Assembly: GCA_005281725.1 (NCBI GenBank)
Contig: SSBO01000010.1
Location: 62,001 to 126,000, forward strand
DNA: 64,000 nt
DNA from: Wuchereria bancrofti
Lineage: Eukaryota > Nematoda > Chromadorea > Rhabditida > Onchocercidae
Reading direction: 5' to 3'
Part shown: positions 24,801-36,100 of the stretch, piece after piece
How positions within the stretch are numbered: position 1 is the stretch's first letter
Layout: each line of letters opens with the position of its first letter
Program-made: the position numbers and the translations under genes
The notes under the pieces: generated by a model
The model's input: the letters and a program-made list of their open reading frames with translations, nothing else
What the model was told of the DNA's origin: nothing
Databases searched by the model: none

Positions 24801-25440
24801 AATGCAACACGCAAATGTTATTTGAGCCAAGACAAAAGCTACAAGTCTTGGCTTATTAGCTTGGCTTATTACAAATGGATAGCTAATTCGAACTCCATAT
24901 AATATCAGTAAAACTAAAGTGTAAGTTATGAAATTGCATGAACTTTAATTTTCCTCATAGTAGAAAATCAAAATGAATCAATAGAGAGAAAATGAAGAGA
25001 CAGAGGGAAAGGGAGAGAGAGAGATCTAGCTAGTGAAAGATTTATTTAGCTATTGCTCAAATGTTCGAGAAATATCAGTAATCAAGGTGACAAATAAATT
25101 TAATTCATAAAATGTCACACCTGCTATAATGTAAACTAAATTAATGTCATTGAATTCAAATATTTGCATGCTATCATCCATAGCACTCCTAAAATAATGG
25201 TACTATTAGCAAAGCAATACTAACTGTCATTCAATTATTTCCGGAATCTTTTAAACTAACTGTGATTATTCAGTTTTTCATTATTTCCGGAATCTTTTGG
25301 AATTCATCTATCATCTATTAATTCATTAAATCATTCAAACAAGGAAATATTCATCGATGGCTTTCAAACTTATATGAATGTTTCATTTCTCTAATCAGAT
25401 ATCTTAAAAAAAAAAAAAAAAAAACTGAATTATTTATGTA
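21868..25440. promoter_or_regulatory. Shared upstream region of the divergent homeobox and SEA-protein genes
   Basis: About 3.6 kb separates the start codon of the minus-strand homeobox gene (21867) from that of the plus-strand membrane-protein gene (25441). The part next to the homeobox gene (about 22050-22880) is less A/T-biased than the surroundings. It contains long polypyrimidine tracts (22500-22560, 22722-22760), and a polypurine tract follows at 22937-22975. The rest is ordinary A+T-rich DNA with a further GA tract at 24981-25024. Both promoters should lie here; no core promoter motif could be assigned. Confidence 0.45.
22500..22975. repeat. Cluster of polypyrimidine and polypurine (CT/GA) tracts
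   Basis: Nearly pure C/T runs at about 22500-22560 and 22722-22760 are followed by a nearly pure A/G run at 22937-22975. The second pyrimidine tract and the purine tract are mutually complementary in type, so they could fold together in single strands or form triplex structure. They also generate the false reading frames seen at 22436-22810 and 22827-23015. Confidence 0.8.
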
Positions 25441-28421
25441 ATGTTTGGGTTATCCGGAAAATTTCAAAGACGCCGTGAATCTGATTTCGAACAAGGTTTA
25501 TCGTTCATTTAATAGAAATGTTTTGTTCAAATATTAAAAATAAAAAATTTCTTCTCACTTTTTTTTTCGGCATACATTTTAGTTTTTCTTTCACACTTCT
25601 GTTAATCTTGTAATTGGGGAATTAATAACAAATGAATTACAAACTAATTGATTTTATAAAAACAAATTTGTGTTAATTTTAGTTTTATTGAATGTAAATT
25701 ATATTTTATAATGCTATTTTTGCTTATTAACTTTCTTGTTGTTATATTAATAAAAAAGAAGAAAATGTGAAATTTTAAAGTATAGTTGAAAATTCCTTTC
25801 GTTTTTTTTTAGAATCCAATTTAACAACTAATCCAAAAAATGACTTCCAAAAATCAAAATGTGGAATAGGATATAGGAATGGTTCAAAATGGTCCTCTGA
25901 TTGGAGCAGAAGCAGTAATACATCAAATACTTCACCGGAACATCCTATAACATTTGAAGTAACGAACAGGTAACAATTCCACTTTGTTCATTTCTCAAAT
26001 TTTAAACCTAATATTTCCTTTTCAACATTTTTTTTTTAATATTTCAGGTTATCATTAAAATCACTAATTATTATATTAAGGATAAGGGACTTACTTTATC
26101 TCTGATAAGTTATGATTAATTAATTTTGTTAATTAAAATTATTAGTATCGTTTTTTATATGAATCAATCATCTGAAATTTTTTTCTTATTGTGATTTTTT
26201 TTTCGAATTTAACTTTATAATAATTTTAATAAATATAATTTCAAGTGAAACTTTATTACTTTTTATAACATTTCTATGTAAATTTTCATGTAAATTGATT
26301 TTATTTTTATGTAATCTAAATTGCTATTAACTTCGATAAAAAAGTGTGAATTGATATTAACTTGATAAAAAAAAATGTAAATTGATACTAACTTGATAAA
26401 AATTCCGGCATCAGATAAATCAATACTGAAATTAGTTCAGGAATATATGAGTGAAAAGGATGGGAAAAGATGAATGTTGAGATTAGAAGAAGTGATGATA
26501 TGCATCATTGGATGGGTCAGTCGAAAAATTAATATAAAAATAAATTTCAATTCTATTTGAATTTATTTTTGTTGACACTTCCAAATCTCTTATAATAACA
26601 CAATTTATACATACAATTGACCAAGTTTTGATATTTAACCTATAACTATATTTTATGCAAAAATGGGGTAAGCTTTGTATATTTTTTTTTAATTTTAAAT
26701 AATACGAAACAGATTGTTTAATTTACATTCATTATCATCAATTAACTAATTAAGTAATTAATTGATTATTGCAGTGGTAGAAGATGGCTTATTTGTATGC
26801 TTATTACTGTTTCTTTACTTCTTCTCTTACTTATTTCTGCAATAATAATCGCATATGCAATGAATGGTAAGTGATTAGCATTGACATTTTAAATGAATTA
26901 AATCTAAATTTACGTGTCAATTTCAAATTGCGCCATTTTTTATATACAATTAAATTTTTTTTTAGTGACATTAATTAGATAATATTGTAATTAGCAAATA
27001 ATAATATTTTATAAAAGCATAATTGATAGCTATGAGTTAAATCATGTAGCTTTTAAGAATTCAACGAATTAAACGTGAAAATTATTTGTGTGAATGTAAT
27101 ATGACTAATAATTAAAATACGATATATAAAAATTTTAAATATTTAACTTTAATCAAATCAATGTTGCTAAAGAATATCTAAATTAGAAAAAAATGTTTTC
27201 AATGAAGAAAATTTTCAGTGCTTATTATCAAATTTCCATTATCATCCACAACTGATCAATCACATCCATTTATCACTTCCACTTTATCACCAAATTTTAC
27301 CATTCAACCATTTCCACCTCTATTTCCCACTCCAATACCACCATATAAGCCACCTATCATTACAACACTTCCAATTCCAACAGATCATCTTCAAAAACAA
27401 ACATTCCTTTGCCAAATATTTTTATTAAATCAGGCTAATGAAGTTTATGCAAATTATAATCGTTTCGAATATCAGCAAACATCACAAATGATTCAGAATG
27501 CGGTATGTTTTATTACAAAAATAAAAAATTAAAATAGTTCTTTCTTTTTTTTTTGAAGAATGCACAAATCTTCTTTATTATTTAATTGTTACAAAATAAT
27601 AACTAACAAATATGATTAATATTTTTAGAGCAACTTAAATTATTTTAAACTATCAAAAAATGTATTCCAATATTTTATTAATTATTAGCATTTCACATTC
27701 CAATATAATATTTTAAGTTTACATTTATAAAATCTTTTATTTATATGATTGAGTTATTCAGTAATAATGTTATAGTAGTAATACAAATGTATTCCAAATA
27801 GAGAATCATTCATTTTCATTTTTTTTTTGGAGTGAATTTTTTTTATTAAACTTTTTACTTTTCCAGTTTAATTCCTCTTTTTATCAGTTTTTCAACAGTT
27901 TAAATTACCTTAAGCTATTTGGAAATTCATTTTTTGCTAATACTATATTTAAGTTATACATTTATAAAAATTTCACCCACATATATGATTTCTGATATAA
28001 TTGAATGGGAAAAATGAAATAATTGCAATATAAAATTTTTAAATAATTTTATTTCAGATATACAGCCAACTTAAGCAAACGCCTTTACGGCCATATCTGG
28101 AAAATGTTTATGTATGGTATTTGTATAATAGGTAAAAATTTTTCAATAATTTTTTCTCATAAAATAAATTATTCTTTTATTTAGTAATAAAAAAAAAAAA
28201 AATTATTCATTTCATATTTCAATTTTCATTCTTTTTCCTTTTCCAGTGGTCCTGATCTTGCTGTCGAATTTTCCCTTATATTGCTTACTCCATCGCATCC
28301 AAATATTGGTGTGACATCGGTAAAAAATGTTTTCATTAGTGTTTTACCGGAAATTGAAGATCAATTAAATGGTACTCATATCGATAAAAATAAAATTTCG
28401 ATACAGTACCTTTATCATTAA
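25441..28421 (+). CDS. Type II single-pass membrane protein with SEA-like ectodomain
   Basis: Six exons: 25441-25495, 25813-25969, 26775-26866, 27219-27502, 28058-28131 and 28247-28421 (stop TAA 28419-28421). Total 837 nt, 278 aa; every junction keeps phase, which supports the start at 25441. Residues 1-75 are hydrophilic and basic (starts MFGLSGKFQRRRESDFEQ), hence cytosolic. Residues ~76-98 form one membrane helix (WLICMLITVSLLLLLLIS...). Residues ~108-155 are a Pro/Thr/Ser stalk (PFPPLFPTPIPPYKPP). Residues ~158-275 read as a SEA-type fold: a helical N-terminal half (QANEVYANYNRFEYQQTSQM), then alternating hydrophobic strands (ENVYVWYLYNSGPDLAVEFS) and a C-terminal VLPEIEDQL helix. I see no clear GSVVV autocleavage motif. 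SEA domains usually sit near the membrane of heavily glycosylated surface proteins. The SEA call is by pattern; exon structure is firm. Confidence 0.82.
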
Positions 28422-29778
28422 TTTCTTTTTTCTTCTTTTCCTTCCTTTTTTTTCTCTTTGATATTTCATTTTATGGAAATATATTCATTTTCCATTTGTT
28501 TGTAAATTATTCATTAAAATTTTGACAATGAGCCAAAAAAAAAGAAAATTAAAAATGTAAAAAGATAAAATGTTCTGGAATTGATCGAAACAACTAACGA
28601 AATGATGATAATTGAAACATTTATAATTGAAAGAGAAGAATTAAGCGCTAAGATCAAAGAAAAAAAAGGAGATCGAATAGGATAGACGCTAAAGAGATTA
28701 AATGGAAGGAAGTTGTTTTAGCAAATAAAAGAAATATTGAGAAAAGCTAATTAATTAATTAATTTTTGCATAATACTGTAGAATCTTCAAAATTATTTCA
28801 TCTCTATAGCTAGTGCAAATAAGCGTATATATATTCTATCATATATATAATTTTTTTTTTTTCTAATATTTTATCATTAAAAACAAAATTAGTAAATTTT
28901 TAATTTCTCGAAATCTGATGAAAGATAACTATGCTGTTTACACATTTCAATATTGAATTATGCACTAAAAGTACATTAACGAAATGGGAAAGAAAAAACA
29001 AATTTAAATGTTTAAATACTACCATGCATCAGCCATCATATAAAGGATATTATTTATTATTATCACTATTATTATTACTATTTTCCTTCTTCTTTATCAG
29101 TAGATAACAGCTTTTTTATTTTCTCTTTTATCAACGCAATCAACATGTAATCGCTATTTTTTATCAATTTATTTGATGCATATGTTGCGACGAATAATAA
29201 GGCATAAATTTGAGATTTGGATTTGTTTAATATTGAAAAATGAATATCACAAATGATAAAATAGTAATTATTAGAATTAATTATGTCACAAAAACTATAA
29301 GTACCTATTTAAGTGGATTAAAAACAAACAGATTGATTACATTATTACTATTGGATATATTAAGCTTTTGATCTTTCCGAACAATTCTTTCTTGATCTTT
29401 GCATATATCTAAAGTATAACTGAAATGACAAGAAATAATTTAACACGAGAATTCATTAATAAATCCTCTTGTTAAATTATGAAATTCATGTTTTATGAAT
29501 TTAAAAAGATTAATATCCAATAAGTTAGAAATGAAATCTTTAAAATATTTAGTGTTTAACTTTTCCCACAATAAAACTTTTTCTTTTTTGTAATTAAGAA
29601 AAAATAAAATGAAAAGAAATGAGTATTTTGTATGAGTGTAATAATGGAATGAATGAATTATGCACAATATATACAATAAAATCAAATCAAAGTAACATCA
29701 AAACATTTAGCATTGATTTTAAAATATTTGAAATTATTTATTTCCTTAGTTTTTTTTTCTAAGATAATAAACTACTTA
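28422..29778. other. Intergenic region between convergent genes, no gene seen
   Basis: This holds the 3' flanks of the SEA-like gene (+) and the next minus-strand gene. It is A+T-rich with homopolymers. The short minus-strand open frame at 29440-29685 has no splice context or codon character to support it. Confidence 0.6.
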
Positions 29779-32700
29779 TTAAACTTTCAAAATACGCACA
29801 TTTTTTAGTAATTGCCTATCATTAAATGATTCATTTTGTTGTAACAATGCGGAATTTTCCAAGTTGCTTAGAACAATAATTCGATCGTCTCGGCGCAAAT
29901 GTTCATCCTTCTTTAATTGTTTGAATGTATTACTTAGTGTAATACCAAAATGTGACAGTAATGTGCTACAGCAACAACCACAACATCTTAAATAATAAAT
30001 AGAAATTAATATTTAATCTGATTAATTAAATAATTAATTATGCAAACTTGAACTGTTAATCAATTTATTCAGAGAATATAGTTAAACTTTTAGAAATAAT
30101 TTTTATCAATGATAACTAACATTTAATAGAATTATTTGTATATGAGAAACGTAATCATATATTTATATTATAGTTATCAAGTTTAGATTTTATTTGAAAC
30201 AAAAACCTATTTTAACAATTAATTACTGCAAAATTTTTTTCTTTTTTTTGAACTCTTCAGTTTATTAATTAACGAATTTTATATGACAATCTTTTGTTAG
30301 AATTTATAGAAGAGAGTTAATTAAATCACTCAATAATGAATTACTACTTATCAAAATAATTAATTTTTTGATGAAAAATTTTCAGAATGATTAACTTTTT
30401 TTCTATTTAAAATTTTTGTATTCAATTTTTAATTATAATTAATTGAGAAGAATGAAAGTAAATTAGCTTGCAAAAGTTATTTATTTATGAGAGAAACAAC
30501 GAGCACTGAATAATTTCTACTTCAAAAAATCTCAAAAATTATTTTTTGATATATTTGCTAGCCTCTTTAAAGAATTATTTATTCTTGGAATGAAATTTGA
30601 ACTATTCGAGTGAACAACCAATTAAATGAGTGATCTTTGATTCTAAATTAATTTTATATTTTACATCAGATAAATAAACTCTGACAAATACATTGCAAAA
30701 TTTATGACAAACAAATCACTAAGCTTTCTGACAGATATTATACTTTAATAAGTTAAGCAATATAATGAAAAAATAAAATTACATTATTACCTTAAAATAT
30801 TCTATTTTAAAACTTAAATTAAAGCTATATAAAATTGATTAACGAAAAATTCAAATCGAATATAGTTAATAGATATTATTTCCTATGAAATACTATTTGT
30901 TATGAATACTATTCGTTATGAAAAACAAATAAATAAATAAAAATAAAAACTTTTTGTCACAAAATTCACGTTTAAGTGTAAACTAATTGATGCAATTAAG
31001 TTACTTTTAAAAGTTGTACCACATTAGATAATACATTTTTTTTGCATGGAATCAATATTTTGTCAATGAATTAAAATTAATTCTTTTTTAATTATCAGAA
31101 AAGAAAATGATATGAAATGATGGAATAGTTCTTACCCTGATATGATAAAGATATATATGAGACAAAGTAAAATAATAATGAATAATATTGGTGCAATAAT
31201 ATTTCTAAAAATCCACGAGCAAACTTCTCCAAGTTTTATGAGAATTTCATCAAAACCATCACTAACACGATTTGGTACCTCGGAGAAAAAACCTTCAACC
31301 TAAATTATCAAAAACAAAAATAAAAAAAAATCAAGTTTAATTAAATTTGAAAGATTTTTATGAAAATTTCCTTCTTCTTTTTGAAAAATATGCTACAAAT
31401 TATAGTTGTTCAAAAATATATTTCTATGCTAAAATTAATTTAGCCAAAATGATATAATTATTTAATTGATACAATAAAATAAATTTAATCATTACATTGC
31501 AAGAATCATAAATAAATATATGTGTCTTAATTACATTTGTTACATCAGTGAAACTTATGAAATAATAAAGTTTAATTAAATTTGAAAGATTTTTGTAAAA
31601 CTTTTTTTTTCCTTAAATAAATATATTACAAATGATAAATGTCAAAAATTATGACTAAAATTTGCAACTTTAATTACTTTAATTTATTTCATTTCATTAA
31701 AAAAAAGAATATATAATAATTTAAATGCAAAAATAAAAAATTCACTTCATCACCAGCTCCATGTAATGTTGTTTCGGCTGTTTTCATTACCGTAGCTTTC
31801 AATTTTTCGCCACTACTTTTTATTTTTTTTGCTACCATACTAAAAACATCCTTTGATTGTTCAACAAAATTCTGCGCGCCATCAAATTTTTTACCAATTT
31901 CTTAAAAGTTATTACATTGTAAAATTGAAATTACATTTGACATCGGAAAAAACAAATTGAACTTTTATTTTTTTTAATCTTTGAAATCAATCAATTAAAT
32001 ATCCAATTATTGTATGTTAATAATTGATGACTAATTAATGAATTCTAAAAAAAATTCATTATGTTTGCAAATGATTTATTAGACAATTTAAGCATTAGAA
32101 AATTGTTCTTTCAACAAAAATTTTTACAAAAAAATTCGTCATTTTAGCTTTCAATTTTTAATTGAAGTAAATGAGATTTTTAACACAAATTTAGTATTTA
32201 AATTTAGGTGACACTTTGTTCTCATTAAAATCATATTTTTTCTTAAATTTATAAAAGCTGTTTTAATGACAAACTAAAGCACAATCTGGATAGAATGACA
32301 GTGCCAATAGTAAATAATAACAATAATATTAATAGTGATAACATAGTGATAAATGATAATCAATCAATGCATTTTGGAATAATGAAAAAACAAAGTTATT
32401 TGGATTACATTTGTTTACTTTCAACAAATTTTTATGCCATTTCAATATCGGATAATTTTATAAATATAATTTTCTTTTCTTAATTCAACTAATGTTACAT
32501 AACCAAAAAGTCATCAATTTCTTCCGATTTTTTTTTCAAAATTTGAAGTTCGCTTCCTCTCATGAAAAATTATATGTTCAGAATTGTTAAATTTAGAAAT
32601 GAAAGTATATCTGTAATGTAGTTTTATTAATTATCTAGAGAAAAAAAAGACTTTGAATTATTCAAATGTCTTATCAACTGGGCAATTACAACAAAAATTG

Positions 32701-33112
32701 TGATATCAGTTCATAAATTTTTACCGATGGTAAGTTATTTTATAATAATTTCAATTGCAAAACAGAAATTGTAATTGCAAAACGATCAAAAAAAGCTTAA
32801 AATAAGTAAAAATTCATTAATTTTTAAAATTAGCATAAAATGAAATATTTTTGTATATTAAAGTCAGCTGCTTTTTTTTCCTTTGAAATAATTAAAATTC
32901 AAATGTTTTTATCAAATCAAAAAAAAAGAAATGAAATAATTAAAAATAAAAATTTAACAAACCATTCAAAAATTGATTAGATTTTTCACCAATTTTTTGT
33001 TGTGTTTGTTGAAAGAATTGTTTCATACTTTCTGTCCATTCATCGGTTAAAAATGGCATTGCATTTGCACCAACAATTAATGTTATCAAAAAATTAATCG
33101 TTAAACACATAT
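29779..33112 (-). CDS. Small single-pass membrane protein with signal peptide, amphipathic ectodomain and juxtamembrane cysteine cluster
   Basis: Four exons: 33112-32963 (ATG at 33110), 31900-31746, 31299-31136 and 29986-29779 (stop TAA). Coding total 675 nt, 224 aa, all phases consistent. The start lies 2 bases after the acceptor-like 'aattttag', the usual arrangement for spliced-leader trans-splicing. Residues 1-17 (MCLTINFLITLIVGANA) form a signal peptide. Residues ~24-125 are Lys/Gln/Glu-rich with regularly spaced hydrophobics (QQKIGEKSNQFLNEIGKKF, then SKDVFSMVAKKIKSSGEKL), predicting long amphipathic helices. Residues ~131-155 are a membrane helix, followed directly by SGCCGCCCS (157-162 cysteine-rich), a likely palmitoylation site, and a ~60-residue cytosolic tail. 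No known family recognised; the amphipathic section superficially resembles apolipoprotein-like helices. Confidence 0.85.
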
Positions 33113-36100
33113 CTAAAATTTATTTATTTATTTTTTTCTAAAATTAAATTAACATTAAAAGATTTGTTTTTTTTTTTTCACAAATTATTTAATAATTTAT
33201 TCATTTGACATTTACATTGATTATACAAAAGCTAATTTCGGGAATATAAATAATGCTACATACAATGATTAAATTACTTAATAATCTCATTATTACTATC
33301 ATTAAATAGTAATAACAAATTAAATTAATAAATATGATAATTACATTCAACTTTAAAAGATTCCACTGATCGTTTAATATTTTAATCTTCGGCAAAAAAA
33401 AAAGAGAAAATTTGAAACCGGTTTTACGGAACGGTTGAAATAATCTCAAACCGGTTTATTGGAACAGTTGAAATAATCTAACGCTAACATAATCCATAAT
33501 TCGGTGATATGATGAATTTAATGAAAATTTGCTTACCGTAATAAATGATATACAAGCATGCGATTCCTTTAAATGCAATAAAAAGTTGACAGTAAAATGT
33601 TAATCGGACAAAGCGGTAGTTGACACATTAATTTTAATGAATTGATCCATTCCCTAACATTGTCACTTTTTTCTTGTATGTTTTCATCCAGGCGGAATAT
33701 CTATACGTTTGATATTTTAGCACTCTAAAAAAAAAAAAAAGATGTTTGAGTAAATAAAATTTTTAAAGTAAACAATTAATTTAAGCGTTTGTAGCTTATT
33801 ACACCAATTTAATATTTTAAAACAAATATTTGACAAATAGTGGAACGATTATTTGTTAATTGTTAACCAACTAGCAAATAATAATTACAAAAATCATCCT
33901 TTAAATAAACAAAAGAAGAATAAACAACTTGAAATATTATAAATAATTGATAAAGGTAAGAATTTGAAATTATTTATGTTGAAAATTAAAAATGAACAAA
34001 AATTATTGCTCTATTATTTTTGTTTCAGCACTGTTGCTTGATATTTTTTGAAACTTGTTTACGTTGCGGTAAATTTATGATTGCAAATATATGACAGTTT
34101 TATGAATTGAAATTTGAACAGGAATAGATAAAATTAAATTTAACTCAATTAAAAACAGTTGTGTGATTTAAAGTCTGTAATATTTGTTGCAAGTTCGGAC
34201 AGACATTAAGTATTTTAGAAATATTTTTCTATATGTCTTACTTAAAAGAACTCATAAAATGAGAGATCACCGAGAAAAGCTTTGTTCAAATTCATCAAAT
34301 GCTTAATGATTGATATTTTAAAATATTTTGATTTTGTTCATAACTTAAAATGCTATTACATTTTTGAAATTGATTCCCAAAATGTGTTAATCCATTCGAT
34401 TCTTCAGTTAAACATTATATTAAAACTAAATTTGATGAAAATATAACCATACAATTATTTAGGAAGTAAAGATATGATAATTTCATTAATTATTAAATCC
34501 CATAAATTATCAAATAGTAAAAATTGTCGAAATTTTAAGAAATTAAAAAAGAAATGTTATTATTCGGAGACAATGAACAGATTGATTAATTCTAAATATA
34601 ATATTTGTCATTTTGATAGCACTATAACCATTTTTTCTTTTAATATTTACTATTCATCTGCAAAAAGAAAATTATTTTTAAGAGTGAAAAAGTCACCGTC
34701 AGAAAATGTCATCTAAAGTTAGAATCTATAGTTTGCCATTTTTTTTCAGCACTGGAAATAACATCAAAAAAGGACGAAAAGTTGATATAAATTTATTAAC
34801 AATGAAGTTTAGTATTATTCACAAGATAATAAATAATATTTATTGATGAATTATTGAGAATAAAAAATGTTTTCATCTTTTGATGCATTTCTGATTATAT
34901 ACTATTTGAATATATTTTTTAAATTGAACCCAATAGCATGAAATTAAAATGTTTATTAACTTCTTATCATTATACTTAATCATCAATATTTTCTTGAAGA
35001 ATGTTTAAGTTGCAAAGGTAACAAAAAACATTTATAAATAAGATAACGTTGAATTGTTCAGCAAAAAAGCAGAACCTTAAGAGAGGAAAATGAAGTATTT
35101 ACAACAACATTTGGTCTATTAAATTACATTGGTATGTGATTTTCTAAAAAAGTAATGATAATCAAGATTAGGAAAGTGATGATAACGATAATGATAGTAG
35201 TAACGTGGTAAAAGTGGTATAATGATAATGCCGTTAATAACAATAATAATATTGATGGCAATGATAACGATAATGATGGTAGTAACGTGGTAAAAGTGGT
35301 ATAATGATAATGCTGCTAATAACAATAATAATATTGATGGCAATGATAACGATAATGATGGTAGTAACGTGGTAAAAGTGGTATAATGATAATGCCGTTA
35401 ATAACAATAATAATATTGATGGCAATGATAACGATAATGATGGTAGTAACGTGGTAAAAGTGGTATAATGATAATGCCGTTAATAACAATAATAATATTG
35501 ATGGCAATGATAACGATAATGATGGTAGTAACGTGGTAAAAGTGGTATAATGATAATGCCGTTAATAATAATAACAATAACAATGTTTTTGGTATTGATG
35601 ATGATAATGCCGGTGATAATGTTAGCAATAGCTAATTCGTGGCCTTGGAAATTTTAAAATAGCTAATAATATATCCAAATACTATGCATTTATCCATCAT
35701 CTCTTAATTTTAAAATTTCTTCATTTTTCAATTTCACATTTAATAGATCTGCAAAAAATATCAGAAAATATTTGAAATTTTAATTCTTAAAAAATATGTA
35801 ACAGTACGAGAAAAATATGGTAAAAAATGCTAACATTTGATATCATTATGGTAATAAAAGAAAAAAATGAAACTTTAGCAAATATTCAGAAAAAAAAAAA
35901 CGGCGAAAATTGATTATTAATTTTTTTTTAATTACTCTGTACTTAACAGTAGAATTAATAATTGATTTTTTTTTAACAGTAGAATTAGCAATTGATTTTT
36001 TTCTTTTTTTGAATGAATGATACTTAAGTTGGCATAAAATAAAGTAAACAAAAATGATATAAAAGAAATTCTTTACCTAACATTGATTAATAAACAATCT

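Noticed and set aside
24731..24901. Plus-strand frame beginning MTKSRKRKQ after a poly-T/AG acceptor-like site
   Set aside because: Considered as first exon of the SEA-like gene, but the exon at 25441-25495 joins in phase and makes the full model divisible by three; this frame has no suitable donor.
28830..28862. TATATATA-type runs as possible promoter TATA boxes
   Set aside because: Such runs occur throughout this A+T-rich window and here lie between two convergent 3' ends.
35119..35628. Four overlapping minus-strand frames of about 63-76 codons
   Set aside because: All are readings of the 82-bp minisatellite; the period is not a multiple of three and the peptides are hydrophobic low-complexity.
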